This document shows positions 44,175-54,703 of a stretch of 64,000 bases of DNA, piece by piece (position 1 is the stretch's first letter; every line of letters begins with the position of its first letter). The DNA is from Fusarium oxysporum f. sp. lycopersici 4287. Lineage: Eukaryota; Ascomycota; Sordariomycetes; Hypocreales; Nectriaceae. The stretch lies in NCBI RefSeq assembly GCF_000149955.1, contig NC_030995.1, positions 2,249,453 through 2,313,452 on the forward strand. The letters are read 5' to 3'. The notes beneath the pieces are model-generated. The model had not been told where the DNA came from and did not search any database. It saw only the letters and a list, made by a program, of their open reading frames with translations. The position numbers were made by a program, and so were the translations under genes.

Positions 44175-45347
44175 ATGTGCATGTACGACCATCAACAAGA
44201 CGCGACATCAGAGCCGTTGCCCGATAACACAGAGCCATTTCCGTGGCATATCGGCGTTTTCGACGCTCATAATCACATTGGGGAGAGAGTGAACTCGGTA
44301 TCCCACCTACCGAGCATGAAATCTCGCGCTTTAGGAATTATGGCAACACGAACTCAGGATCAACCTCTGGTTGCCTCAATCGCCAAATTTCACGGAGTCA
44401 AAGGCCCAGACTGTTTGTCAAAAGGCAAGACAGCTGTTATCGCAGGCTATGGAAGACATCCGTGGTTCTGTCATGAGTTATTTGATGACTCGTTAGAGAC
44501 TCCAACATACGTACCGTTCGAGGACGTGGAGGATGCGAAGGCGCAACACTACAAGGCTGTTCTTTCACCAGCTCCGACAGATCCAGCCTTTTGGCACTAT
44601 CTCCCGGTGCCAATAGCACTCTCGACTTTCATTTCGGAGACGAGAGCTCGATTACTAGAAGATCCATTTGCGATGGTAGGAGAGATTGGACTTGATAAGC
44701 CGTTCCGACTGCCCATGCAGTGGACGGATCCGCAGCCAGAGCCAGATCCCGATCGGACACCGGGAGGGCGTCAAAGGAGACCACTTAGCCAACACCGCAT
44801 TAATCTTGCTCATCAAAAGGTTGTATTCATGGCGCATCTCAAACTAGCGGGAGAGCTTGGCAGACCTGTTAGTGTTCACGGCGTACAAGTCCATGGGATT
44901 CTTTACGATGTGTTGACAGAGTGCTGGAAAGGTCATGAACTTCGAGGCCGTCGCTCAAGAGACAAAGAGAAGAGACAAGGAAAAACGGATCAAGGACAGC
45001 AAGACTCGCCGAAGCCATACCCTCCACGAATTTGCCTTCACTCCTTCAGCGGTAAATCCGACGCTGTCAAACAATATATCAAACCATCCATCCCAGCCAA
45101 GATATTCTTCTCATTCTCAAAGACGAATAATCTTCGATCGGATGAAGAGAGGAAGAAGGCGGAAGATGCGATAAAGATAGTGCCGGATAATCAAATATTG
45201 GTTGAGAGCGATCTTCATACGGCGGGAGAAAGAATGGATAATGAGCTTGAGGAGATGTACCGTATGATTTGTGAAGTTAAAGGATGGGTGTTGGACGAGG
45301 GCGTTGGGAAAATAGCTGATAACTATCGGGAGTTCGTTTTCGGTTGA
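44175..45347 (+). CDS. TatD-family metal-dependent hydrolase (Scn1-like)
   Basis: Amidohydrolase-fold protein of the TatD DNase family, 390 aa, single exon. Metal and active-site landmarks in order: FDAHNH near 31-36 (the HxH motif), GEIGLDK (Glu), VSVHGVQ (His), ICLHSFSG (His) and VESDLHT (Asp). All expected ligands are present. The fungal Scn1 subgroup (Cut9-interacting) is the closest match by layout, including a charged insertion near 255-285 (RGRRSRDKEKRQGKT). TatD proteins are 3'-5' exonucleases linked to DNA repair and apoptosis; this copy's role is not known. It ends convergently with the membrane protein gene. Confidence 0.85.
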   Translation: MCMYDHQQDATSEPLPDNTEPFPWHIGVFDAHNHIGERVNSVSHLPSMKSRALGIMATRTQDQPLVASIAKFHGVKGPDCLSKGKTAVIAGYGRHPWFCHELFDDSLETPTYVPFEDVEDAKAQHYKAVLSPAPTDPAFWHYLPVPIALSTFISETRARLLEDPFAMVGEIGLDKPFRLPMQWTDPQPEPDPDRTPGGRQRRPLSQHRINLAHQKVVFMAHLKLAGELGRPVSVHGVQVHGILYDVLTECWKGHELRGRRSRDKEKRQGKTDQGQQDSPKPYPPRICLHSFSGKSDAVKQYIKPSIPAKIFFSFSKTNNLRSDEERKKAEDAIKIVPDNQILVESDLHTAGERMDNELEEMYRMICEVKGWVLDEGVGKIADNYREFVFG

Positions 45348-45575
45348 TACACGGTAGCCCTAGACATTACACGTCCGCAAAAACAAGGCCTGCAATCTTA
45401 TCCAAACACCAGGCATGAATCATTGTATGGGGAAATGTCGATTGGGAATTATGGAAGTTCTAAAAGTCCAGCTTGACCTGCAAGTCCTGCCAGGAAAGTC
45501 TATGCCATCGAATCCACGACGCACCAGTACCGAAGAAATGAAGCGAAAGAATGTACACACGACACAATTCTAGCC

Positions 45576-46922
45576 TTACTTCTCGGCTTCCACCGTTTGG
45601 CTTTTCTTCTCCTGGTTCAGATATGTGCCCAAAACTTCAATGAGAAATCGCTCTCGGTGCAACAAGTGTCTTGGTCCTTGCTTCTTCAAGAATCGCAATG
45701 CTGCAGACAGAATGAGAGGATGATGCTCTTCTGATACATCCAGAATGCTAGCAACACTGACTTGCACTCGAAGCTCCTGCGCCTTGACGAATAAGTGACC
45801 AATCTTCTTGTTCGAAACTAATCGCAGACTGAACTGTTCAAAGAGGTCATGCTTGACAAACAACTCTAAGACATCCTGTAGAGTATCCTCTTCTCCAAAG
45901 ATCTGATCAAGACTGGCGCCAGCGCCGTCTTGAATGGTATGTCGCAGTTGACAAGTCGACTCGAGCGCCTCAGTGATATTATCAACGGTCAGCGGCGGTA
46001 TAGCAGATATGCAAGGTCGGTCATATCCCACTCTGTGTCGCCACCAAACGTTGCAGAAGATCGAAGTGACAATGACGGGAATTAGAATACAATAACCCCA
46101 CCATCTCTCAGCCGTAATCATTGAACCAACTCCTCCGAGAACATTCGCGATGCCGTTGAGGATGAAGAAGAGCTGAACGTTGAAACATCTCTGCTTCAAC
46201 AACGGAAGTGATGGTGAGCCTTGAAGTTCTTTCTTAGCCACTGCGACGTGCGATCGCATCTTGGAGACAACCATGGAAGCCCAAATCGCACTAATGAGAC
46301 CAAATAGCGCGATGGGAGCGTTGCCGAGATATCCGGACAGGATGTTACTCGCATGCCAAACCTTTCTGTTGGCGCCGCCAATAGCCATGTATGTACCAAT
46401 GCTGATCAACATCGCGCCCCCTCCCATCAACAAGTCCATCGCCCACCGATTAATTATTTCAATTCGTAGTTCCCTCGTCGTAATCTCGATAAAAACATCG
46501 AGGCCCCTCAATTCAGCACCAGCAGGGAGATTCTCCTTCTCCGTCTCGAGGTATTGTTTCTGCTGTCTCAAGAACTTGATGTTTCTCCATGCCTTTCTCG
46601 AATCGAAGAATGCGCAGATTGAGATGACGAAGGCAGCAGTTCCGCCGATGGCCATGAAGACGATGGCGTAGATGGGTACGGGGACATCGTTCCATACGTT
46701 GGCGGCAAAGTCGCCTGCGTTTGCGAGTTCGAGAAAACCGACGGCGGCGAAGAGATTGTTTCGGAGACGGTTGTCGTCGATACAAGACCATTGCGAGCGC
46801 TTCTTTGCGAGGGTGACCGAATCAGGGCCGGGGACGGAGATCTCGGTCGGGGGAAGATCGTGAGGCATGGCGGATGCCGCTGGAGCGGCGTCGCACTCCT
46901 TCATCATGATCGGGGCATCCAT
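45576..46922 (-). CDS. Integral membrane protein of unknown function
   Basis: 448 aa, single exon, ATG at 46922. Hydrophobic segments appear near residues 53-70, 80-105, 160-185, 198-220 and 245-300. IYAIVFMAIGGTAAFVISIC, LLMGGGAMLISIGTYMAIGG and FILNGIANVLGGVGSM are the clearest. A cytosolic helical linker (RKAWRNIKFLRQQKQYLETE) separates the first pair. The C-terminal third is soluble and helical (DVLELFVKHDLFEQFSLRLV). No known transporter or enzyme motif is present. The pattern fits a conserved fungal membrane protein without assigned function. Confidence 0.75.
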   Translation of the reverse strand: MDAPIMMKECDAAPAASAMPHDLPPTEISVPGPDSVTLAKKRSQWSCIDDNRLRNNLFAAVGFLELANAGDFAANVWNDVPVPIYAIVFMAIGGTAAFVISICAFFDSRKAWRNIKFLRQQKQYLETEKENLPAGAELRGLDVFIEITTRELRIEIINRWAMDLLMGGGAMLISIGTYMAIGGANRKVWHASNILSGYLGNAPIALFGLISAIWASMVVSKMRSHVAVAKKELQGSPSLPLLKQRCFNVQLFFILNGIANVLGGVGSMITAERWWGYCILIPVIVTSIFCNVWWRHRVGYDRPCISAIPPLTVDNITEALESTCQLRHTIQDGAGASLDQIFGEEDTLQDVLELFVKHDLFEQFSLRLVSNKKIGHLFVKAQELRVQVSVASILDVSEEHHPLILSAALRFLKKQGPRHLLHRERFLIEVLGTYLNQEKKSQTVEAEK

Positions 46923-47689
46923 GACGAGAGATCTAAGGAGGACTCTTCATCTGTCAACAATTTTCACATAATGAAGTGCGTGAGAACTTACGAAAAAAGC
47001 TTGATAAGCCGGGTTATATACAAAGATATCACATGGGAAAGCCAAGAAAACAAAAGCACCAAGTACAGATCATTACACCGGTGAGTCACTGCAAACTTCT
47101 CCCTTGGCAGGAAACAAGAGATATTAAAAAGAAGAAAAAAGAAAGAAAGTGGCTTCTTAATTTAGGAGACGTTACGTACGTGGAGTGACAGATGCTCGGA
47201 CGTTCCGACCGCTTCGTCGTTGCCGGGCTCCACTTTGAGGGCCGTTGCAGCCGAAGCTTGGGGTATCCACGATTCGATCATCCCGCGAGGCGCAGCACCC
47301 TGTTCACTGAAGGATAGCCCTACAATGACATGCACAGGTCGATGAGGTCTATAAAATATAGGATGCTGATAGAATACTAGTTATTGAGCTTGTTGAGATA
47401 TCGTTAAAAAGGCAGAATGAGTGAAGAAACAGAGCATCACACAGGAAATCATCACTTGGCGCAGTGGAGATCACGGCATCTCCAAGCCGAAGGCCACGCA
47501 AGCCTTGGCGAATTTCCTTCACAGCAAGGCACGCAAATCACACTCGTCTCCAAGGGGAAAGACACTTTCTCCAACAGGAATAGGGCACCCTCAATTGGTC
47601 ACGGATGATACCGTAGGGCCGAACGCCCTGTGAGCACTAAAGATAGCAGAACCTTATACGGCGCCACCAATTGAAACGTTGCACCCTCA
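46923..47689. other. Intergenic, no gene seen
   Basis: About 770 bp between the membrane-protein promoter and the GH35 stop. A short plus-strand frame (47417-47608) has no family resemblance and a competing overlapping frame, so it is not called. Confidence 0.45.
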
Positions 47690-50600
47690 CTAATAAGCAT
47701 CTTGGCGTCTAGAATACTTCGGCCCCTCGACCACTTTCACAGGCTTTCGACCGGTTTGAACAGCAACACCAGCCGTTAAGCTCAACCCATCGACGTTAGC
47801 GCTCTTCTCCAACGCCCAGAGCGCGATACCGATCCAGTTATCACCCTTATAGTTCAAGATTCCTTCAGGGACAGGGAAGACTGTCTGGGGTCCCACGTTG
47901 GCGACGTATTTTCCGTATTGGAAACCGTTTACGTAGAGTATAGCGCGGTACGCACCTGTGCTGGAGGTGTTGTTCTTGAAGGTGAATGATAGAGGAATGT
48001 CGTGTGTTGAAGAAGGGAGGTTGAGGGGAAGTTTGGCTGTGTAGAATGACACGCCGGGCTTGGAAAGCCCTTTGAAGGGGGATCCGGATTTGAAGGAGGT
48101 TAGCGGAGGGGATGGGAGATGATAGCCTTGGCGCTCGAAGAAAAAGCCGCCTTCGTTGAGGGGACCGCGGAATTTGTCCTTGTAATTCTCGCCGCCGAGA
48201 TTGCCGGTCAATTTCCACTTTGATACCTTGGTCTCTTTGCCAGAATCTGAGGTGATGTGCCAGTCGAGAATTCCACGAGGTTGCTTTGTCTCATCGACAC
48301 CGGGGACCCAGTTTCCGTTCAGGCCCATGTTGTCTACGATGACTGTAACGACGTGCTTCTTACCCTTTTCGGTCTTGGGAAGTTTGTATGTTGACGTGTC
48401 GTTGTTGTTGTTGCCCCCGCCTGTGACGGACCCGACGAACTTGTCATCGAGCCAGACTGAGCTTCCATAAGCGCGTCCGCCAAACGTCCACAGTTTGAGC
48501 TTGGACTCTGACCCAGAAGCTGTAAAGTGACCGCGGAAGATGAGTGCACCAGCGTTAAAGCCATAGTCACCAGAGTACAGTGAGACGGAGTTGTTAAGAG
48601 GCCACTTCGAGTTGAGAGTCTTCTTGATATCCGCCGTGCGCCACTTGGAATCATCGTAGTCCTTCTTTACTTCAGGAAGGCCGTCGATGTAGTGCCAATC
48701 CAATGACTTGACATCAGGAACTTTGACGGTGGGAAGCTTGATCTCTGGGTTGACAAGCCAGTTTCCAAGCTTAGACTTGGTAAAGGAAGTGTCCTTGCCA
48801 TTGATAGACAGGCGAGATGTTCCTTTTGGTGCGCCGATGATCTCAACTGGTGTAGTGATGTTGAAGTCAGCTTGAACAGAAAGCTTGGAGCCTTCAACAG
48901 CAACAGAACGGACGAGGTATGGGCCGTTGATGATGACGGCGTCGGGGTTCATCACGGAAGATCCATACTCTCCACTCTTTTTGTTTGGGATAGTGGGTAC
49001 CCAGTACTTGTACGCAGCATTGCGGTCTAAACATGTCAGCTAAGCCATCTAAGAGACGTGCGAAGACTTACCCAAGAGGTAGATGTAAAGAGATCCAGCC
49101 TGCACAACACGACGCTTGGTGCTAGTCTTGAACTGGAACACCCCAGCTCCGTTCTTCTTCTCAATCTTCACACCATCACCCTCAACAACTTTAACCTTCT
49201 CCTGTCCCTTAACAGCAACTTCATGAACTTCATCAGCACCCCCATAAAGCACAAGAACAGTCTTATCCCCAAGCACCTTCCACGTAAAAACCTCAGCAGT
49301 GCTATACAATAACTTAAACTTGCCAACGGGGTAATCCACAGCATGGATCTTCGAATCTCGTCTATGCAGCGACAAAGATCCGCCAAGTTGAGGGATGGTT
49401 AGAGTTCCAGTGGAGGTCTTGACTTTGAGCTTATAAGATGCTGAATCGGTGGTTCGGTAGTCAGCGTGGCGTACGACGTAGAATGCATCATCTTTCTTGG
49501 TGGTTAGAGCTGTTACGGCGATGTTCTTGTTGTCGGTGTATTTTGTGGTTGTGAAGTTGCTTGCTTCTGCGATGGCGTAGTTTGGTGAGACGCGGAGGAA
49601 TTGGCCTTGGAGCTTTATCTCGGAGTATTTCTCGCGGGTGATTGTTCGATCTTCCTTGATAGCCTACCGACGTGTCAGTAAAATTCCCATGCATCGTTTC
49701 GTGCCCAATTACTCACTGCTCCATAGTCGTAAGAAGTGTAGCCATCGGAGTGGCCAAGATTACCCCAGTTCGTGCCGCCCCAAGTCTATGCCGTTAGCTA
49801 TATCCACTGCATACTGAACCTACATAGATAGTACATACCATGTAGATATTAAAGATAGTAACACCAGCAGCAAGGTTGTTCTTGTAGAAGATGCGAGCGA
49901 ACTCGTGGTTGGTGAGCTCATAGCAGTTGTCAAAGCCGCCGCCACCTGGTGGATCGAAACCTCCACCTTGGAACTACAAACTGTCAGTCGCCATCTATCC
50001 CAGGGGCTATGCATACTCACCTCAATGATTGAGTACGGCGTGTTAGGGCTGATCTTCTCATGCTCGGCATGCCATGTCGTTGGAAGGCCATCCTTCGGCC
50101 ATGTGTAGGGGTTTGCCTGTAATTGGTCAGCACCATCAACGTATCCGCGCTGACAGACCTACGCAGTCAAATCCAACAGGATATCCGTCATGTCCCTACA
50201 AAGGTTAGTCAGGACATTTCTCAGTCGATAAAAGAACTTACGTAAATGTCGACAGCGCCAGGTCCCGTTCCAGGAGCTCCAGTACCTCCTTGCCAAGCAT
50301 CATTGTTGATAAGAGGCACAACAACTCCAGCCTTGCGAACTTGGTCATTGACGTATTTCAAGTAATCATGGTTTGGGAAGGGCGTTCCCTGCGCAGCACT
50401 GTACTCGTTCTCCGGTTGGTACAGAATGACCGGTCCACCGTTGGTGATTTGAGCTTTTGCGATGATCTTGGCGACATGGGCTACATAGCTGAGAGCACTC
50501 AATTAGTTGCGACCCCAATTTGACTCATCGAGACATACTTATCAGTAGCAGCGAGATAATCCGTAGCATTCGTCCTCAAAAACCCCTTCACTCTCTGCAA

Positions 50601-51038
50601 CCATCCCGGAAATCCACCCCCCGAAACCTCAGCATTGATATACGGCCCCGGTCTCGCAAGGAGATAGATCCCCGCCTCATGCGCCGCATCAATAAACGGC
50701 TGTAAGTCCAGCGCACCCTCAGATCTAAACTCTCCAGCTTTACCTTCCAATAGAGCCCAGTCAACATAGAACGATACCATGTTGAAACCCATGGCTTTGA
50801 CTTTTTGGAAGAGATCTGGGTAGAGTGATGCGACGGGGAGACGGAAGGGGTGGATTTCGGCGGAGAAGATTGTTACGCGCTCCCCGTGGATGAACAGGGA
50901 ATGTTCGTCGAATGTTACTATGTCTTGAAGAAGGGCTCGGGAGTCGAGGATGTTGGATGGACGAGTGCCGCGGGGGAAGACATTTTGGGCATGAGTGCTA
51001 GCCGCAAGGGCTGCGAGGAGGAAGTTTGACAACTTCAT
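47690..51038 (-). CDS. lacA: Secreted GH35 beta-galactosidase
   Basis: Extracellular enzyme that removes beta-galactosyl residues, for example from galactan and arabinogalactan side chains of pectin. Eight exons join to 1,002 aa: 51038-50539, 50488-50242, 50195-50163, 50116-50021, 49973-49839, 49785-49717, 49663-49072 and 49026-47690. The ATG at 51038 begins a signal peptide ([17 protein letters not shown]); the frame opens earlier at 51059. The TIM barrel holds QPENEY with acid/base E195. The nucleophile is E292 in SIIE|FQGG, at an exon border, close to the known positions in Aspergillus LacA. Beta-galactosidase domains 2-3 and two jelly-roll domains follow ([37 protein letters not shown]). 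Exon 3 is only 33 nt. The symbol follows family likeness. Confidence 0.93.
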
Positions 51039-51618
51039 AATTGCGGCATACCCTTTCAAGGCCTCATAATAATCGCTGCAAGGCCGAACATCTTATATAT
51101 GATTGCAAACGGGCTTCAGATCTGCCCATCACGGATGCCCTCCCGAATATGCCGACGATGCATCAACACCTGCAATTGGTATTGGTGGAGAAGTATTATT
51201 TCCGTGCAAAATGCCGTCATGCTCCTCCCAATGCCAGGGCCATCTCACGAGAGTTTGTAATTTATCCATAGTGATGGCGAGTTGCATGATTGAGGGGTTT
51301 GCAGGACAATTGAGTGATGTGATTGGAGCTCTTACAGTGATCTGCGGCAGCCTTGGCATGGTATATTTACCCCATGAATTACTACGCATGATACAGGTTC
51401 ATGAATGAGGGGTTTTATGATGCGATTGGGATGATCATCGGATGGTTCGTTTGCATCCGTGAACTAAGTAGCTAGCGCTGGGTGGATGGCCAAGGCGGGC
51501 AACATGCTGCACTATCGGGGAAGCCGGTCCGCAAAGTCAGTTAGACTCATGCAAACTACAATTGAAAATAGTATGGATTGCCTATCTATCTTGTCATTCC
51601 CTCTCAGCTATCATCTAA
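51039..51618 (-). promoter_or_regulatory. Promoter region of the GH35 gene
   Basis: About 580 bp between the GH35 ATG and the GH43 stop. TTACCCCATG near 51366-51375 is a partial match to the shared decamer. No gene seen. Confidence 0.4.
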
Positions 51619-52878
51619 TCAAGCACCAAAAGCACTCAGCAGCTTCTCATGCTCCTTCTTGGTAATAGGAATAACCGTTCCATGCCTCGGGCTCGTAGGG
51701 AGTTTATAGCTCGCTGAGACCTTCCAGCTCGGCTTATCCAAATCGCTAGTCTCAAGAGGCACATAACCCTTACCACCATACTCATCCACAAAAAGATAAA
51801 ACTTCTCGCCATTGGCATCACCAGCGTTACCCTTGAAAGCAGTAGGACCCTCAACAGCTTGAAGACCAGCGTTTTTGCCAATGCAAGTAGCTTGAACGGT
51901 CCATCCGTCGACGGGGGCGAGAAGGTTGGAGGACTTCTCTTGGATGATGTCTGTGCAGCCGCTGGCTGATGCCTCGTCCTTTGTAAAGCGGTAGAATGAA
52001 TTACCAGACTTAAGAACTGTGGTGTCAATCCGGGAGGTCTTGCTGTCCTGCCAGATCTCAGCCTTGGAGAAGGTGACGAAGTCGCGGGTGAGCGAGTAGA
52101 GCATGCGGTGATAAGAGTTGTCTGAGTGATCAGCTGTGTTGTACAGCGATGATGCCCAGAAGACAACGTATGAGTTCTTCTCATAGTCCCAGAACGCCTC
52201 AGGCGCCCAGGTATTCCCGGCGTTGTCGGGAGAAACCTTGACGTGTCGCTGCTCAGACCATGTGACAAGATCATCCGACTCCCAGATCTCAAGGTACAAA
52301 CTTCCCTTACGGACAGCATCGCCCCATGAAGTTCCGCTGCCAATAGACAAATCCGTCGCAATCATGAAAAACTTGTCACCTTCAACAGATCGAATAACAA
52401 AAGGATCTCTCAACCCCTTGGTTCCAAGCTTCGACGTAATAACAGGCTGTCCGCCATTAAGCTCCTGCCAATCCAACGCATTGTTCCCTTTACTAGCCGC
52501 AAAATAAATATTCTCCCCCTGCTTCGAATTACCCGTAAAGTACGAAAACGCATATGCTTCATACGGATCTTGCTGAACGGCCTGACGAACAGAAGCGTTG
52601 AACTCGCGCTCGTGCAATTGGCCGTCTACTTCGAGGGACGCGACGAGGAGGACGTCGGAGGTAGTGGGTTGGCGCTTCACGAGACCATCGTGGCTGATGA
52701 TGGAGGGATCGCTACTGCGCCAGGTGATGGAGTGCCCGTTTGAGGTGGATGGGAGAGTGATGTGGCTGCGGATGTCCTCGAGGTTGCGGACGTTGAGGGA
52801 GGAGAGGGCTTCGTGGGAGTGGATGCCTGTGGCGAGGGAGATGAGAGCTAGGGAGAGGGATTGAAGACGGGGCAGCAT
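51619..52878 (-). CDS. Secreted GH43 glycosidase with N-terminal Ig-like domain
   Basis: 419 aa, single exon, ATG at 52878 (the frame reaches 52893 but starts there with TTG). The signal peptide is MLPRLQSLSLALISLATGIHS. Residues about 35-100 (ITWRSSDPSIISHDGLVKR) look like the atrophied bacterial Ig-like domain found in front of some GH43 enzymes. The five-bladed propeller follows. Catalytic landmarks are the Asp in GLRDPFVIR, WAPEAFWD and the acid Glu in AVEGPTAF. GH43 members hydrolyse arabinan, xylan or galactan side chains; the exact specificity cannot be read here. Neighbours (beta-galactosidase, pectate lyases) fit arabinogalactan or pectin side-chain removal. Confidence 0.85.
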   Translation of the reverse strand: MLPRLQSLSLALISLATGIHSHEALSSLNVRNLEDIRSHITLPSTSNGHSITWRSSDPSIISHDGLVKRQPTTSDVLLVASLEVDGQLHEREFNASVRQAVQQDPYEAYAFSYFTGNSKQGENIYFAASKGNNALDWQELNGGQPVITSKLGTKGLRDPFVIRSVEGDKFFMIATDLSIGSGTSWGDAVRKGSLYLEIWESDDLVTWSEQRHVKVSPDNAGNTWAPEAFWDYEKNSYVVFWASSLYNTADHSDNSYHRMLYSLTRDFVTFSKAEIWQDSKTSRIDTTVLKSGNSFYRFTKDEASASGCTDIIQEKSSNLLAPVDGWTVQATCIGKNAGLQAVEGPTAFKGNAGDANGEKFYLFVDEYGGKGYVPLETSDLDKPSWKVSASYKLPTSPRHGTVIPITKKEHEKLLSAFGA

Positions 52879-53720
52879 GGTGAAGAATGGCAATGGCCCT
52901 GGCGCAGAGATGAGAGAGCCGTAGGGGATGTCTCCTAAGATGAATGGTCGCGATACTGTCGTCCTTTATATACACCGCACATCTTTCCAAACTGAACAAA
53001 CTTGGCTCCCTCACGATCTCCACCCAATGTCCTCAATTGCCTCCATTAGTCCACGGACCTCTCATCAATCATTCCCATTTTGACTCTTGGCAAACTATAG
53101 CACGGTCCTGTACTGTATTTTTCTCAACGTCATTCGGTAGTTATTACCCCGGATCGACATTTCCCATCCCTTCTGGGGTAGCAAACCGACCCCTGCAGAT
53201 GTTTCGTTACACGCGCCATGTTTTTAGGTTATACTCCGCATAAACGCCGAGCCTCCATTCGCGCGCAAAAATGTAGTGGATAAAAGATTATCTGGATCGC
53301 AAGTTTTTGGGTTCGAGATGGATACGAGGCATCATGTGCGCTGGTGATCATTACTGGATAAGTAAGGTGGTTGATTGTTTTTGGCGGGTTGATTGGGGGA
53401 CCTCGGGAGTTGAGCGGTTTACCCCAGATGCGCCATGTGCAATGCTGGGGATGCTGTTTGTCGGGGTAGGGCTTTGAATACGTATGCATAGCGATATGCA
53501 TAATTGCTGGGTGAGATGGCGCGTGAGGATTTTGCTTTCGTCTAGAATATTAGCTCGATGGATGCATTACTCAACTGGCGCGGATATTCTGTCCTGTTCC
53601 GGTCAAAACTGATTATGCCAGCCAAACAGCGTTTCGCAACGCTTGAAAAGCTCGTGAGATTTGATTCCATATTTTAAAACCCCCATTATTCTCGGCGGAT
53701 CTACCCATAAGTAGCTTCAA
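52879..53720 (-). promoter_or_regulatory. Promoter region of the GH43 gene with shared decamer
   Basis: TCTGGGGTA lies at 53172-53180 and exact TTACCCCAGA at 53419-53428 (294 and 541 bp upstream of the ATG). A TTACCCCGGA variant lies at about 53146. No gene seen in this 840-bp stretch. Confidence 0.5.
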
Positions 53721-53732
53721 CATGGCTATACC
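53721..53732. repeat. Target-site duplication (left), SINE-like copy B
   Basis: CATGGCTATACC, identical to 54388-54399. Flanking bases differ on both sides, so it is exactly 12 bp. Confidence 0.9.
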
Positions 53733-54387
53733 ATGTATGTATGTATGTATGTATGTGTATTTTTCGTCTGGGTGGCTGTAACGAAGCCAAATCTCCTACT
53801 GGAGCAAAAGACGTGCTGAGCTAGCTAGGTACAGGATACCCCGCTTCCTTCACCATCCAGCATACCAATGGCACAAAAGGTGCTGTATTTCTCAAGCCCG
53901 TCACCCGTCAGCGGGTTCGAGGGCAATCTATTGTCGAACTTTTTCCACCGACCAGAATTCTCTCGCGCATCACTACATCTGCTGACGCAGTCCACAATCT
54001 CCAGTAACCAAGTTGTAGCTCGTAGTCGACTGTCGCGGCGGCAGGGAAAAACCTCGGGAAGGGATCAGAGGCCGACGGTGCGGCTTGCCTTTAAAGGAGA
54101 AAAACCCATCGCAATCGGCGTCGTTGATCGGAAGGATGTCGCTACGAATGCCCGGGGCATCGCCCTCCGATATCTAAGGCGTTCTGGTTCTGAGGTGCCG
54201 CCATTAGATCCGACAAAGGTGTTGTCAGAGAAGGCGAACTCTCCAAAATTCCTTCTCTGAAAACTGCTGTTAGGGAGCCGATAGCGTCCCCGCAGTTTTT
54301 GTGTGGTCGCGTGGCCTGCAGAAAATCCCGCTCCTAGCACCGCACTAACAGTGCGTGCCAAGAAAGAATTTTTACAGGAGAGAGTTG
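53733..54387 (-). mobile_element. SINE-like short retroelement, copy B
   Basis: A 655-bp copy of the element at 25575-26235, in inverted orientation. On the minus strand it starts CAACTCTC at 54387 and ends in a (CATA)n tail at 53733. The two copies are very similar, with scattered, mostly transition differences. The tetranucleotide tail differs ((CATA)n here, (CAAA)n in copy A), and the target-site duplications differ in sequence and length, so these are independent insertions and not one segmental duplication. The antisense 130-codon frame (53868-54260) is open in both copies. The internal hairpins described for copy A are kept. Confidence 0.85.
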
Positions 54388-54399
54388 CATGGCTATACC
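54388..54399. repeat. Target-site duplication (right), SINE-like copy B
   Basis: Second copy of CATGGCTATACC, directly after the element's 5' end. Confidence 0.9.
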
Positions 54400-54703
54400 G
54401 AGCTACTATACGAGTGACTTCAGGGTAAGCCAGATTAACGACGAGGAATTCAAAACTTACATCCATGAGATTACCTTGGTGCTTTCAGATAATCTGTTTG
54501 CTTCATGATATAACACTAGACCCTCAGAGAGATAACGAGAGTCTTGGATGTCTCCTGCTTCTTATCATTGCAGTGATTGTCAAGATCTGTTAATCGTGAC
54601 GGCTTTACTGTTTAAAGCTTCAACCGGGTCGGGCATGCACACCACTGCGCGATAATTCGAATTGAATGACCAGTCATTTCTTCTTTCTGTCTCAAATAGT
54701 TAA

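Noticed and set aside
47417..47633. Two overlapping short frames before the GH35 stop
   Set aside because: Neither shows a domain, leader or splice partner, and the longer one lacks an ATG.
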